Part shown: positions 8,158 to 18,308 of the stretch, piece after piece
Layout of the letters: the number at the start of each line of letters is the position of its first letter
How positions within the stretch are numbered: the stretch's first letter is position 1
From: an uncultured Pedosphaera sp.
GTDB taxonomy: Bacteria; Verrucomicrobiota; Verrucomicrobiia; Limisphaerales; Pedosphaeraceae
Direction: 5' to 3'
DNA length: 64,000 bases
Assembly: GCA_903918755.1 (NCBI GenBank)
Contig: CAIXFN010000118.1
Location: forward strand, 62,001 to 126,000
Position numbers and translations under genes: made by a program
The notes under the pieces: generated by a model
Databases searched by the model: none
Seen by the model: the letters and a program-made list of their open reading frames with translations, nothing else
Told to the model about the DNA's origin: nothing

Positions 8158-9578
8158 TAGTGATGCCCTCCGGGTTTCGCACCACCCAGCGGATGATGAG
8201 GATCAGCCTGCGGCGTAACCCCTTTCACCTCGGTGATGGCGATGATCGGCATAAAGCGGATAAACAAAAGGAACAGGGTGAAGAACAACCCGAACGTGCC
8301 CATGTAGGTCGTGATATCCACCCAGGTGGGCTTGAAGTAACCCCAGTTCGCCGGCAGGAAGTCCCGATGCAGGGAGATCACGACGATGACGAACCGCTCA
8401 AACCACATCCCGATGTTCACGAAAATCGACAGGATGAAGACGATCAACATGTTGCTCCGGATGCTCTTGAACCAGAAGCATTGCGGCACGATGACGTTGC
8501 ACCCGATCATCACCCAGTAACCCCAGGCATAAGGACCCATGGCGCGGTTGATGAACGCATACCGTTCGTAAGGGTTGCCGCTATACCAGGCGATGAAGAA
8601 CTCCATCGCGTAGGCGTAACCGACGATCGAACCGGTCGCCAGCACCACTTTGCACATCAATTCAACGTGCCGAACGGTGATGATATCTTCCAGTTTCAGG
8701 ATCGTGCGCAGCGGGATCAGCAAGGACAACACCATGCCGAAGCCGGAGAACACGGCGCCCGCCACGAAATACGGCGGGAAAATGGTCGTATGCCAACCGG
8801 GCAACTGGGACACCGAGAAGTCCATGGACACGATCGAGTGCACGGACAACACCAGCGGCGTGGAGAGACCGGCCAGAATCAAGTAGGCCTTTTCGTAATT
8901 GCTCCAGTGGCGGTTCGAGCCAGTCCAACCCAGCGAGAACAAACCATAAGCAAACTTGCGGATCTTGGTCTTGGCCCGGTCACGCATAACCGCCAAGTCG
9001 GGAATCAAGCCCATGTACCAAAACAGGAGCGAGACCGTAAAGTAGGTGGACACCGCGAATACGTCCCACATCAGGGGTGAGCGAAACTGCGGCCAGATCG
9101 AATTCTGGTTCGGCAGGGGAAACAGCCACCAACCCAGCCAGATACGTCCGATATGGATCAACGGAAAGATACCGGCGCACATGACCGCGAAAATGGTCAT
9201 GGCTTCGGCGGCACGATTGATCGAGGTGCGCCAGCGTTGCCGCAGGAGGAACAGAATGGCGGAAATCAAAGTACCGGCGTGACCGATACCGATCCACCAG
9301 ACGAAGTTGATGATCGCCCAGCCCCACATGACCGGATGACCAGGACCCCAGACGCCAACGCCCGTGGACAACAGGTAAACGATCATGACGGTCATCACCG
9401 TCATCGCGATCACACTCGGAATGAACGCGATCCACCACCAGCGGGGGGTCTTGCCCTCCGCCACGCCGGCGATCGCATCCGAAATCCACCCGAGCGAGCG
9501 CTGGTTTAACACCAGCGGCTCGCGTTCCAAACCGGCCGGGGGAGCCTTTACTTCCACATTGGCTATCACGTCAGCCAT
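8157..9578 (-). CDS. actC: alternative complex III subunit ActC (NrfD/PsrC-like)
   Basis: A 473-residue polytopic protein with about ten membrane helices and the NrfD/PsrC pattern. Recognisable family segments are [44 protein letters not shown] and [16 protein letters not shown]. It is the principal quinol-binding membrane subunit of ACIII and faces the Fe-S domain of ActB. It starts immediately after the actB stop and its stop overlaps actD by 1 bp. Confidence 0.93.
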   Translation of the reverse strand: MADVIANVEVKAPPAGLEREPLVLNQRSLGWISDAIAGVAEGKTPRWWWIAFIPSVIAMTVMTVMIVYLLSTGVGVWGPGHPVMWGWAIINFVWWIGIGHAGTLISAILFLLRQRWRTSINRAAEAMTIFAVMCAGIFPLIHIGRIWLGWWLFPLPNQNSIWPQFRSPLMWDVFAVSTYFTVSLLFWYMGLIPDLAVMRDRAKTKIRKFAYGLFSLGWTGSNRHWSNYEKAYLILAGLSTPLVLSVHSIVSMDFSVSQLPGWHTTIFPPYFVAGAVFSGFGMVLSLLIPLRTILKLEDIITVRHVELMCKVVLATGSIVGYAYAMEFFIAWYSGNPYERYAFINRAMGPYAWGYWVMIGCNVIVPQCFWFKSIRSNMLIVFILSIFVNIGMWFERFVIVVISLHRDFLPANWGYFKPTWVDITTYMGTFGLFFTLFLLFIRFMPIIAITEVKGVTPQADPHHPLGGAKPGGHH

Positions 9579-12500
9579 TACTCCGCTCCTTTCTTGCCGG
9601 CTTTTTCAGCATGGGCATGAACTTCAGTTGCACTTTCTTCCTCCAGCTTCCCATTCTTATCTTCAAATTCCGTGGTGCTAAACGGGGCATCATACTTGTC
9701 CGGCATCGCGGGGTTCGGATTGCGCAAGCGCGCCAGATACGTGGTGCGGGGTTTCGTATTCAGGAAGTCCAGCACCGAGTAGTCCCGCTGCTGCTTCTTG
9801 AGTTTGGAAACCGCGCTCTCCGGATCGGCCACATTGCCAAACACGATCGCTTCCGCGGGGCAGGCCTGTTGGCACGCCGTTTTAATCGTCCCATCGGGCA
9901 CCAGCACATCGCCGGTGTCGCGGGCTTTGACCTTCTGCGCAATCTTCGCGCCTTCGATGCGCTGCAGGCAGTAGGTGCACTTTTCCATCACACCGCGCAT
10001 ACGCACGGAGACTTCCGGATTCTTCACCAACTTCAGCAATTCCCACTCGTCGGTCGGACGGGTGCTGCTGTCCGGATTCTTCCACCAACGGAGGAGGTCC
10101 CATTCGCCTTCCGTCTTGTGTGTGAGCGGGGTGCTGTACACCGGCCCCTTCAATTGCTCCAGGGTGCGGCGGTTGTAATCGAAATAATTGAAGCGCCGAA
10201 CCTTATAGGGACAATTGTTGGAGCAATAACGGGTGCCCACGCACCGGTTATAGGTCATCACATTCAGCCCTTCCTGGTCGTGGGAAGTGGCGTTGACGGG
10301 ACAGACATTCTCGCACGGGGCCGCTTCACAATGCTGGCACAGCATCGGCTGATTGACCACCTGGGGATCTTCGAATTTGCCGGTGTAATACCGGTCAATC
10401 CGGATCCAGTGCATTTCCCGGTTGTTGGCCACCTGATACTTGCCGACAATCGGAATATTGTTTTCGCTCTGGCAGGCGACCATACAGGTCGAGCAACCCA
10501 CGCAAGAGCTGAGATCAATCGACATCCCCCACTGATGCAGGCCGGTCTTTTTGGCCTCATCCAGCGGATTGGGATACAGGGACTTCAGCCCTTCACCGTC
10601 TTCCATGCCGGGGGGCTTCTCCATGTCGAAAGCCTTGGCAAACCGGGGGTGCTTGTTGAATTCCTCGTGCGTCCCTTCGCGGATGATCGGACGCCCTTCC
10701 ATGTTCCAATGGTCCTGGGTGGTGGCCAGATGGTGCTTTTCACCACTATTTTTCAGGGTCGCCCCCGTGGTGAAATGCAGCGCTTTGCTGGTCCGCACCG
10801 AGTAAGCGTTGTAACCGGAACCAACCCCTACGCGACCGGTCTTTTTACGCCCGTAACCAAGCGCCAAACCAATGACGTTATCCGCCTGACCGGGTTGCGT
10901 CCAAACGGGGCCTTCCACTTCCAAGCCATTAACCGAAATCTTCACCCAGGGAACCATCAACCGGTTGTTTTCCCGGTTGTTGACCACCAAGTTCAAGGCT
11001 TCAGCGGTCTTCTGGCTGATCAAAATCGTGTTTTCCCAAGTCATTTTGGTGACCGGGTCCGGCAGTTCCTGCATCCAACCGTTGTTGTTGAAGCGGCCGT
11101 CGTCCGTCTTGTAATCGCGGTGGAAAACCACTTCCAGCTTGTCCTTCTCTGGAATGCTCACCGGCGTCGCCGAACTAATGCCAGCCGCCACGGCCGCCGC
11201 GCTCAACTGCACTGCCACTGAGGCACTCGCGCTGTCCTTCAGGAAACCGTCGTGCAAAAACTTCTTCCACTGCTCTTCATCGCGGCCGAAGGTCTCGCGC
11301 ACGATGTCGTAAGAGGAGGTCTTTTCAAGGCCGCCAATGCGGGCGAGCAATTCGATTTCGGTCAAACCGTTGAACAGTGGCTCAATCAGCGGTTGGACCG
11401 CGACTACTGTGCCATCACTGGTCCGGGCATCACCCCAGGATTCCAGGAAATGCGCCAGCGGAATGCTCCAACCGGTCGCCGGCGTGGTTTCGTCTTCGTA
11501 ATACCCGAGCCGGATGACTGTCTTGGCCTTGGCCTGCGCCGCTTCCCACTTCAAATCCACCGGGGCGTCATACACGGGATTGCCGCCCGTGATGATCAAG
11601 GTATCCACGCTCCCCGCCTGCAAAGCCTGCGCCAGTTCCACAATCCCGCCCGTCGTGGGTTCGGGAGCGTCGGCAAAAATGACCGTCTTACCCAAATTAC
11701 CCAAGGCGGCGTTGATGGCATAACCCACCAGGTGAATCGCCAGCGGTTGACGATGGCCCACCATCACCAGGCTTTCGCCCTTGGAGGCCAGCAAATCCTT
11801 GGCGCACTCGGTAGCCCACTTGGTAATGAACTTGGCATCCCCCGCCTTCGCCTGTTCACTGAACGCCGCCACGGCTTTCGGATCAATGAGCTTCTGGACC
11901 GCAGCGGCCACCGCCGGATCCACACTCGCGCCGGATTGACGGAGCACTTCGTCGGCTAGCAACCCAGCGACCACGCCCACACCCGTCGAAGGCACGCGGA
12001 GCCGGTGATCGGCATTGGCGCCGGTCAAAGTCATGAGGGCTTCGACCGCGTAAAGGCGGCTCATGGACTGCCCGGGAGCCGTAACGCGCCGGCCTTTGGC
12101 AAAGCGGCGGATGTTAATGTGAACGTTTTCTTCCGCGCCGATGAAATCGCAATCCAAAGCCACCACCACCTTTTTGGCTTCGTCGATCTTGAAATAAGGC
12201 GTTACCGGCTTGCCCGTGGCGATCGTGGCGGCTTGACGATGGATGTCAAAATCCACCGGTTCATGGGTATACCATTTGGCCTGCGGCAACTTGTCTGCCA
12301 CCGCTTTCTGGACCCGCGCCCGGGAGGGCGAACTGCTTTGCTCGGACAAAAAGGCCAGCCCTTTGCCGCCCGCGGCCAGGACGATTTTGGCCAAATCGCG
12401 CAAGGCGCCGTTGGCGTCTTCCGCCGTTTTGGCATTCCCATTCAGCAGGAAACGCGTGGAACGGTCCGGATCATAAAGATTGAGAATGGCCGCCTGGGCA

Positions 12501-12913
12501 AAACGATCCGTCGCGCCGTTGCTGTCCGGATGCTGGGCATTGCCTTCCAATTTCACCGGTCGGCCGTCATGGGACTTGGCCACCAGGGAAATCGCGGTAT
12601 TGCGCGTGGGCATCGCCGTGGCGAAAAACCGCGCCATGCCGTGCACATAACCTTCCGGAACCTTCTGGAAGGGATAGATATTCTCGACCGGCCGACGGCA
12701 ACCTGTGAGACCGAATCCCGCCAGCAAAAAGGAGGCGGACATCAACTTGACGAAATGGCGCCGGGTCTGGGGATCGGTCAGCTCGCTGGCACCGGCGGGA
12801 AATTCCCGTTCCGCCCATTCACGAAATTCGGGCGTTTCGGCCAGATGATCCAGGCTGCGCCAATACTTGGGGCCAGTCTCGGGCACTGGACAGGGGGGAG
12901 GAATCGTTTTCAT
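9578..12913 (-). CDS. actB: alternative complex III subunit ActB (molybdopterin-like plus Fe-S fusion)
   Basis: A 1111-residue fusion. The N-terminal part resembles a molybdopterin oxidoreductase, which in known ACIII carries no molybdenum. The C-terminal third is a four-cluster ferredoxin with motifs [47 protein letters not shown] and [10 protein letters not shown] Tat-like RRHFVKL followed by a hydrophobic stretch and LTGC lipobox near residues 52-75 suggests Tat export and lipidation. The ATG at 12913 overlaps the actA stop as ATGA; a start at 12931 would lie inside actA and is rejected. Confidence 0.94.
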   Translation of the reverse strand: MKTIPPPCPVPETGPKYWRSLDHLAETPEFREWAEREFPAGASELTDPQTRRHFVKLMSASFLLAGFGLTGCRRPVENIYPFQKVPEGYVHGMARFFATAMPTRNTAISLVAKSHDGRPVKLEGNAQHPDSNGATDRFAQAAILNLYDPDRSTRFLLNGNAKTAEDANGALRDLAKIVLAAGGKGLAFLSEQSSSPSRARVQKAVADKLPQAKWYTHEPVDFDIHRQAATIATGKPVTPYFKIDEAKKVVVALDCDFIGAEENVHINIRRFAKGRRVTAPGQSMSRLYAVEALMTLTGANADHRLRVPSTGVGVVAGLLADEVLRQSGASVDPAVAAAVQKLIDPKAVAAFSEQAKAGDAKFITKWATECAKDLLASKGESLVMVGHRQPLAIHLVGYAINAALGNLGKTVIFADAPEPTTGGIVELAQALQAGSVDTLIITGGNPVYDAPVDLKWEAAQAKAKTVIRLGYYEDETTPATGWSIPLAHFLESWGDARTSDGTVVAVQPLIEPLFNGLTEIELLARIGGLEKTSSYDIVRETFGRDEEQWKKFLHDGFLKDSASASVAVQLSAAAVAAGISSATPVSIPEKDKLEVVFHRDYKTDDGRFNNNGWMQELPDPVTKMTWENTILISQKTAEALNLVVNNRENNRLMVPWVKISVNGLEVEGPVWTQPGQADNVIGLALGYGRKKTGRVGVGSGYNAYSVRTSKALHFTTGATLKNSGEKHHLATTQDHWNMEGRPIIREGTHEEFNKHPRFAKAFDMEKPPGMEDGEGLKSLYPNPLDEAKKTGLHQWGMSIDLSSCVGCSTCMVACQSENNIPIVGKYQVANNREMHWIRIDRYYTGKFEDPQVVNQPMLCQHCEAAPCENVCPVNATSHDQEGLNVMTYNRCVGTRYCSNNCPYKVRRFNYFDYNRRTLEQLKGPVYSTPLTHKTEGEWDLLRWWKNPDSSTRPTDEWELLKLVKNPEVSVRMRGVMEKCTYCLQRIEGAKIAQKVKARDTGDVLVPDGTIKTACQQACPAEAIVFGNVADPESAVSKLKKQQRDYSVLDFLNTKPRTTYLARLRNPNPAMPDKYDAPFSTTEFEDKNGKLEEESATEVHAHAEKAGKKGAE

Positions 12914-13563
12914 CGATGACAAGTGGAGCAATTTTGCAGGGATTCAACCTTCCAGTCGTGCATGAACTTCGCTCCATCGGCTCGCTGGCTCTCGGCACTC
13001 TTCGGCTGCCAGTCCAAGTCGGTAATTTTATCGAGGGGGCGCAAATGGGCGGCGGGGTCACGATGGCACTCCAGGCAGAACGTCATGTTCAACGACTTCG
13101 CCTGACTGACTTCATCCATCTTGTTGATCTGGCCGTGGCACTCCACGCAGCTCAGGCCGCGATTGACGTGCACCGAGTGATTGAAAAATACGTAATCCGG
13201 CACCTTGTGGATCTGCACCCAGTGGATTGGCTGCCCGCTCTGCGCGGTTTCCCGCACCAGCGCGAGTTTCGGATCATCCTTCAGCACCTGATTGTGGCAG
13301 TTCATGCACAACGAGCTCGTCGGGATGTTCGAATACCAGGATTTTTCGACCGCATTATGGCAGTAGCGGCAATCCATGCCGAGCTGGTCCGCATGGATGG
13401 CGTGGGAAAACGCCACTGGCTGGACCGGCATGTACCCGACGTTGGCGTACTTGTTGGTACAATAATACCAGACGCCCGCCGTCACTCCGGTGCCACCGAG
13501 CAGCGCGCCGGTGATGATCATCAACGGCAACCGGTTTGTCCACTTGGGGAAGATGTCCGACAT
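12910..13563 (-). CDS. actA: alternative complex III subunit ActA, pentaheme cytochrome c
   Basis: First gene of the respiratory operon, 217 residues. One N-terminal membrane helix (about residues 13-34) precedes five CXXCH motifs at 65-69, 86-90, 139-143, 163-167 and 212-216, the pentaheme arrangement of ActA. Histidines in FSHAIH and FNHSVH are likely distal ligands. The start ATG at 13563 lacks a strong ribosome-binding site. A 334-bp gap upstream carries inverted repeats that may control the operon. Confidence 0.94.
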   Translation of the reverse strand: MSDIFPKWTNRLPLMIITGALLGGTGVTAGVWYYCTNKYANVGYMPVQPVAFSHAIHADQLGMDCRYCHNAVEKSWYSNIPTSSLCMNCHNQVLKDDPKLALVRETAQSGQPIHWVQIHKVPDYVFFNHSVHVNRGLSCVECHGQINKMDEVSQAKSLNMTFCLECHRDPAAHLRPLDKITDLDWQPKSAESQRADGAKFMHDWKVESLQNCSTCHR

Positions 13564-13897
13564 CTTAGCAAATTTTGTTAAGCCGACCGCAAAACAGGTT
13601 CAGGCCCAATCCGGGCAGTCACCAATTGCGACAGACGGCTGGTGATTCTGATCATCAGCCGCGCCGCGTCAACCGCATTTTCACGATTTTTTCAAACTTT
13701 CGTGAATCGATCCGTCAATAAGGGGATTTCCCCTCATCGTTCGGGCACACGTTAGAACTTCCCCGCCATGGGCGGCAAGAAAGATTGTGAAATATTTCAC
13801 GAATTAGGTCGTTTTAATCTCGCTGATAAGAAAACGTGATGACTGGAATTGTTCTTGCCGCAACATAACCGGTCCTTTTGCATGTAAACAAGCCCTT
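13564..13897. promoter_or_regulatory. upstream region of the act operon with inverted repeats
   Basis: A 334-bp gap between actA and the end of the ADP-ribosylglycohydrolase gene. It holds TTCACGA (13680-13686) and TCGTGAA (13700-13706) as an inverted repeat with a 13-bp spacer, and a perfect 14-bp palindrome GTGAAATATTTCAC at 13787-13800 followed by GA, so that TTTCACGA recurs. These could be binding sites for a repressor or activator of the act operon. No strong sigma-70 promoter is obvious on the minus strand; a TTGACG lies within the gap but without a good -10. Confidence 0.35.
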
Positions 13898-14983
13898 TCA
13901 TCCTCCCCCCCACGGGGGCAACAAGCGCCGGAATCCATGTCCCAGAATCACCACCAGAAAGACCAGGTTCCTGATGAGCACCCCCGGCCAAAAAACCCGG
14001 ATCGGCCCCAAAGTTTGTTTTCCCCGCCTTTGCTCCGTCAGGCGGCCCGCCACCCGCTCCACGAATCCCACCGAACGCGGCCACTCGGCGATTCCCGCCA
14101 CCCAGGCGGACGGAATCGCTTCCCGCCCGCCGACCGCGCCAGCCAAAGCGCCCAGAATCGCACCGGTGGTGTCGGTGTCACCTCCGCAATCCAGCACACT
14201 CGTGAGCGCCAACCGGAAATCCCGCGGATGGCGCGCCCAGGCGTAGATGGCCATCGGAACCACGTGCAGCGCATAGCCAGTCACCCCCTGCCCCAGCCCA
14301 AGTCGCACGGCAAAATCCCCCACGGAACTACCAACCGCCAACGACTCCTCCATCTGACCCAAGAGTTTCCGCCATTGAGGTTCCGCGGAGAGCGCAAGCA
14401 GGACTTCCAACAACTCGGCCACCGGCGGTTGCCCTTGGCGCCGCACGCTCAGCGCTGCCAATTCAGCCACCGCCAGGGCCGCCGTCTCCGCCTGCCACCC
14501 CCGATGCGTCAACCGGGTCGAGGCCGCCACAAATTCCCGTCGCCGTTGGTGATCCCTGGCAAAATAGGCGCCCAGAATCGCGCTCCGCATCGCCGGTCCA
14601 CTCCCGCCCGACAGCACCGCCGATCTTCCGGCGGGAAATCCGAGCCATAACTTTAAACAAGCTTTGGCCGTGGCCCACCCTACCCCGCCCGGCAAACCGA
14701 GAAACCACCAGCGCAGCTTCCAGCCCAGAATCCGCTCGAATCGCCGGACATCCTCCGGTTCCGCCAGTAACGCTTGCGCCACCATCAGCGTATGCTCCGT
14801 GTCATCGCTGATCATTCCCCGCCCCGCCACCAACCGCATCCGCCAGTCTCCGTTCCACCGCTGTCGAATCCGCCGGGGCGAAAGACCTTCGGCGGGCAAC
14901 CCCAAGGCATCCCCGACGGCCGTGCCGAGCAAAACGCCGGCGTAAACCTCAGCGGGAACCTGCTCTGGCTCGGTGCCTTCCAT
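13898..14983 (-). CDS. ADP-ribosylglycohydrolase (DraG-like) with C-terminal hydrophobic segment
   Basis: Removes ADP-ribose from modified substrates using a dinuclear metal centre. The 361-residue protein has the N-terminal GTAVGDALG signature, the metal-binding SDDTEHT motif at 59-65 and the second metal motif CGGDTDTTGAILGA around residue 268. A C-terminal hydrophobic stretch (GVLIRNLVFLVVILG) is unusual for this soluble family and may tether it to the membrane. It is the last gene of the six-gene NAD/ADP-ribose operon, 5 bp after the Nudix gene. Confidence 0.88.
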   Translation of the reverse strand: MEGTEPEQVPAEVYAGVLLGTAVGDALGLPAEGLSPRRIRQRWNGDWRMRLVAGRGMISDDTEHTLMVAQALLAEPEDVRRFERILGWKLRWWFLGLPGGVGWATAKACLKLWLGFPAGRSAVLSGGSGPAMRSAILGAYFARDHQRRREFVAASTRLTHRGWQAETAALAVAELAALSVRRQGQPPVAELLEVLLALSAEPQWRKLLGQMEESLAVGSSVGDFAVRLGLGQGVTGYALHVVPMAIYAWARHPRDFRLALTSVLDCGGDTDTTGAILGALAGAVGGREAIPSAWVAGIAEWPRSVGFVERVAGRLTEQRRGKQTLGPIRVFWPGVLIRNLVFLVVILGHGFRRLLPPWGGG

Positions 14984-14988
14984 GCCAC

Positions 14989-15519
14989 TTAATCCCGCTC
15001 ATCCTCGTGCCGCCGGATAAAATACAACCCGGCGTAAACTTTAGGATCAATCAGCAGGCCCTCCTGAGCCCGCTCCGCCAGCCAGTCGTGCACTTCGGCC
15101 AGAGGGACCTCATGCACTGTGATTTCCTCATGCGCCACTCCCCCACCCCCGCCCACGCGTTGCAAATCGGTTGCCAAAAAGAGGGTCACGATCTCCGAGC
15201 CCATCCCGCCCGAGGACGGGCCGGTCGTCAGCGGCTGCATTTTGCCCGCCGCGAACCCGGTCTCCTCCACCAATTCCCGCCGGGCGGCTTCCGCCTGGGC
15301 CTCCCGACCTTCACCCGGCTCATCGCCGATCAACCCGGCCGGCATTTCAATGGTCCGGGCATGCACCGGGATCCGGTATTGCTCCACCAGCAAGACTTTC
15401 TGCTCCGCGGTCACCGCGGCAATGATTGCCGCGCCGGAGGCGTTGGTGCGCTCGGCATATTCCCAATGCCCTTCCCGGATCAGTGCCAGGAATTTGCCCG
15501 TGTGGAGGATGGTCTTCAT
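14989..15519 (-). CDS. Nudix hydrolase, ADP-ribose pyrophosphatase-like
   Basis: A 176-residue Nudix enzyme. The box runs from about G62 to E86 with the core REL.EETGF (RRELVEETGFAAG). The motif EQYRIPV upstream and the EMPAGLI lead-in are typical of ADP-ribose pyrophosphatases, which split ADP-ribose to AMP and ribose 5-phosphate. Its start overlaps the upstream NAD-kinase-like gene as ATGA. Acting together with the downstream ADP-ribosylglycohydrolase it could consume the freed ADP-ribose, an inference from the operon. Confidence 0.88.
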   Translation of the reverse strand: MKTILHTGKFLALIREGHWEYAERTNASGAAIIAAVTAEQKVLLVEQYRIPVHARTIEMPAGLIGDEPGEGREAQAEAARRELVEETGFAAGKMQPLTTGPSSGGMGSEIVTLFLATDLQRVGGGGGVAHEEITVHEVPLAEVHDWLAERAQEGLLIDPKVYAGLYFIRRHEDERD

Positions 15520-16517
15520 TCCACCAAAATACCTTTCCTTTCCGCAATGCCGATCGTCGCCTGAGTGCCCGAATTGAACTCCAGAAAGTCCTGCTCGATG
15601 CCGTCGCTGAAAATAACGCCGTTCTCCGCCATGCGGGATTCCAGCACCAGCGGCGCTTCCGGCGTCACCCGCCCGAAAACCAGTGTCGCCCCCGTGGTTT
15701 GGGTCGGGAACGGTTCGCGCACCGTGTAAAACAGGTAGTTACCATCCCACGCGAATTCCGTCTTCACGTTCAATCGCACTTTTTTGTCGCCCTTCTCACC
15801 GGTTCGTGGTGGGGCGAAAAGGTCGCCCGTGGTTTGTCGCACGAGCGCGGCCCCGGCCGCCTGCGTGATCGCCGCCGCTCCGGTCAGGAGACTTTTCAGC
15901 CAGCCCGTCGAACCCAAGCCCGTGGAAATAATCACCCCGCTCGATGACTGCGCCTCGGTGGCCCCGCCAATCCGGATGAGGTACCGCGCCGAGCAATGGG
16001 TTTTGGGTCCAATGAACAGATCATTGACGCCATACATGACCTGGCCGTTGTTGAGGGTCGCCTTGGCCATGGTCACGGTTTTCCGCTTCCGTCCGCCCCG
16101 CATTACCTCCGGCACCACCTTGGCCAGATCCGCCACCCGGAAAGGGAGTAATCGGCCATCCCAGCGCCCGGGATCCGGGTTGACGCCCACAACCGGCTGG
16201 CCGCTGAGATACTTCAACGTGTTGGCCACCAACCCGTCCTGGCCCAGCGTCACAATCGTGTCTTCCGGGCCGAACAGGTAATTGGGCAGGAATCCCCGGC
16301 CCAAGGTGTGCACCCGGCCGACCTGCGACAACGCCCCTTGGGCGGCCACCAGCGCGTGGTGATAGGTCTCATCCTCGCGCTGGTAATCAGTGAAATCCGC
16401 GCCCTGATGCTCCACATAGAAGCGCGCCTGGCTGACGGTGTTGAAGCGCGTCACCAATTCCGCCAGGCGCGTCGGCCGCGTCACCAGGACAATTTTATTT
16501 TCGGTGAGCCGGTTCAT
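15516..16517 (-). CDS. NAD-kinase-like / sugar-kinase-like protein
   Basis: 333 residues related to the NAD kinase/diacylglycerol kinase superfamily. The usual GGDGT nucleotide motif is replaced by LGQDGLVANTLKYL, and GVNPDPGRWDG and STGLGSTGW correspond to the NAD-kinase segments that contact NAD. The altered GGDGT motif makes canonical NAD phosphorylation uncertain; it may act on another NAD-related substrate. Start and stop overlap the neighbouring genes by 4 bp, so it is translationally coupled in the ADP-ribose operon. The exact reaction is unknown. Confidence 0.72.
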   Translation of the reverse strand: MNRLTENKIVLVTRPTRLAELVTRFNTVSQARFYVEHQGADFTDYQREDETYHHALVAAQGALSQVGRVHTLGRGFLPNYLFGPEDTIVTLGQDGLVANTLKYLSGQPVVGVNPDPGRWDGRLLPFRVADLAKVVPEVMRGGRKRKTVTMAKATLNNGQVMYGVNDLFIGPKTHCSARYLIRIGGATEAQSSSGVIISTGLGSTGWLKSLLTGAAAITQAAGAALVRQTTGDLFAPPRTGEKGDKKVRLNVKTEFAWDGNYLFYTVREPFPTQTTGATLVFGRVTPEAPLVLESRMAENGVIFSDGIEQDFLEFNSGTQATIGIAERKGILVE

Positions 16518-17539
16518 TGGCGGGCCGGGGGCGAATTCAACAGTTCCCGGAGCAAATCCGGCGAGATGTTGAGCTGCCCGATTTTCTCCGCCTTGGCTGC
16601 CAGTTCCTGGAAGGCAAAGGCGATCAACTGCTCCGGCTTCATGCCGCCGGCGGTGATGGCCTGCAGGATCTTCGGATCGGCCGTCGCCAGCGCCTGCATG
16701 GTGGATGCCACACCGTAGGCACGGGCATCCGCTTCCGCCCGCGCATTCTCAGCGGCCAGCGACACCAAGCTCTTGCGCCGGTCTTCGAGCGCGATGCCGG
16801 CTTCCAGCGCTTCCTTTTGCTGGACATGCAACCGTTCCTGCACGGCGCGCTCGGCCTCCATCTGGGTCTCGCGAATCTGACGCTTCTTATTCTCCACCGC
16901 GATCTCCGTGTTCAGCTCATTCTCCTTGATGGCCCGCTCCTGCTCCACCGCGGAATTCCGCCGCGCATACACCGCTTCATCGGCTTCCCGGAACAGCCGC
17001 TCCCGGGTTTCCGCTTCCAGCGCGCGCGCCGTCTCCGGCGTGGGTTTGATGGCCAGAATCGACAAGCCCAAAACTTCCAATCCCAGCGCGGTGATTTCCT
17101 CCGCCGCCACCAACCGGGTTTTCACGGCCCGCACCAGTTCATCCGAGGCGCGGATGGCCTGCCGCAGCGGCAGTTTCTGCAATTCACCCCGGGCCAGCAC
17201 GTTGATCACATGGATCACCCGCTCCGGGAGCTTTTCCGGATCTTCCGCCGCGTAACTATGACCGTTCGGTCCCAGGGTGTAATTCAGCAACCCCGCCAGG
17301 CGCTTGGGATCCACCACCCGGTAGGTCACCTGTCCCTGGATGGTCACGCCCTGGTAATCCGCGGTGGTTTCCTCAAAAATGAATGGCGCATCCGTGCTGG
17401 CCACCGGCACCGCCACCAGGGAGGTCGAGGGCGAATAATAGAAAAACGACAACCCGGTGCCTTCCCGCACCACCTTCCCGCCCCGGTACTGGAGCAAGTA
17501 GGTCGTCGGCTGAACTTTGATGAATTTGATTCCCAACAT
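16514..17539 (-). CDS. SPFH/Band 7 domain protein
   Basis: A 341-residue SPFH (stomatin/prohibitin/flotillin-like) protein. Residues up to about 170 form the SPFH domain, followed by a long charged coiled-coil rich in Glu, Arg and Ala (about 180-280, e.g. EQERAIKENELNTEIAVENKKR) and a helical C-terminus. There is no clear membrane helix at the N-terminus, unlike many stomatins. SPFH proteins form oligomeric rings or membrane scaffolds. It sits 46 bp after the NrtR gene and overlaps the NAD-kinase-like gene by 4 bp. The reason for coupling with NAD metabolism is unclear. Confidence 0.88.
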   Translation of the reverse strand: MLGIKFIKVQPTTYLLQYRGGKVVREGTGLSFFYYSPSTSLVAVPVASTDAPFIFEETTADYQGVTIQGQVTYRVVDPKRLAGLLNYTLGPNGHSYAAEDPEKLPERVIHVINVLARGELQKLPLRQAIRASDELVRAVKTRLVAAEEITALGLEVLGLSILAIKPTPETARALEAETRERLFREADEAVYARRNSAVEQERAIKENELNTEIAVENKKRQIRETQMEAERAVQERLHVQQKEALEAGIALEDRRKSLVSLAAENARAEADARAYGVASTMQALATADPKILQAITAGGMKPEQLIAFAFQELAAKAEKIGQLNISPDLLRELLNSPPARQ

Positions 17540-17585
17540 GGTGAACCTTTCGTTTTTGCGTTTCGTCCGTCAAAATTCTCCCGCC

Positions 17586-18308
17586 TCAAATCTCAAAATG
17601 AAGCCCGCGCTGTTTGAGTTGCTCATATTTCTCCGCATCGAACCGGAATAACTGTGCCGGCCGGTGACGCCCGGCCATTTGGGTTTCGTTCAATGGCACC
17701 AGCAAATTAAGGCCCAAGACCTTCTTGCGGAAATTGCGCTTGTCCAACGGCGTCCCCAATACCGCCTCATAAACATGCTGGAGCTGCGACAGGGTGAATT
17801 TCGGCGGCAGCAATTCAAATCCCACCGGTTGATAGCGCAATTTGCCCTGCAACCGGGCCAGGGCGGTCGCCAGGATTTGCTCGTGATCAAAGGCCAGGGG
17901 CGGCACCGCCGCGACCGGAAACCACCGGGCGTCCCGGGCGTCGGTGTCCGGCCGCGCCGCATGCGCCGCCCGCTTGACCAGAGCGTAATACGCCACGCTC
18001 ACCACCCGTTCCCGCGAATCCCGGTCCACCGCCCCAAACGTAAACAATTGTTCCAGATAGACTTCCCGCAAGCCCGCCTCCTCCTCCAGTTCCCGCCGCG
18101 CCGCCGCTTCCAGCGTTTCTTCCACCCGCACAAACCCGCCGGGCAAGGCCCATTGTCCACGAAACGGGTCCAGCGCGCGCTCGATCAGCAGGACTTTCAA
18201 CTCCCCCTCGTCCAGGCCAAAAACGACACAATCGACGGTCAATGCCGCGCGGGGATACTCATATATATATTTCGCGCCGGGCGGGGCTTGTGTTGTTAAT
18301 GGTTTCAT
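17586..18308 (-). CDS. NrtR-family Nudix transcriptional regulator
   Basis: A 240-residue fusion of an N-terminal Nudix domain (box at about 57-80: [22 protein letters not shown]) and a C-terminal winged-helix domain (about 160-240, containing [15 protein letters not shown] and [11 protein letters not shown]). NrtR proteins repress NAD-metabolism genes and sense ADP-ribose or related molecules through the Nudix domain. The box here keeps the REL.EE core, so catalytic activity cannot be excluded. It overlaps the first gene as ATGA. An inverted repeat in the operon promoter is its likely operator. Confidence 0.88.
   Translation of the reverse strand: MKPLTTQAPPGAKYIYEYPRAALTVDCVVFGLDEGELKVLLIERALDPFRGQWALPGGFVRVEETLEAAARRELEEEAGLREVYLEQLFTFGAVDRDSRERVVSVAYYALVKRAAHAARPDTDARDARWFPVAAVPPLAFDHEQILATALARLQGKLRYQPVGFELLPPKFTLSQLQHVYEAVLGTPLDKRNFRKKVLGLNLLVPLNETQMAGRHRPAQLFRFDAEKYEQLKQRGLHFEI

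Noticed and set aside
9611-11221. Long plus-strand reading frame opposite actB
   Set aside because: Antisense of a well-supported gene in GC-rich DNA; composition is not protein-like.
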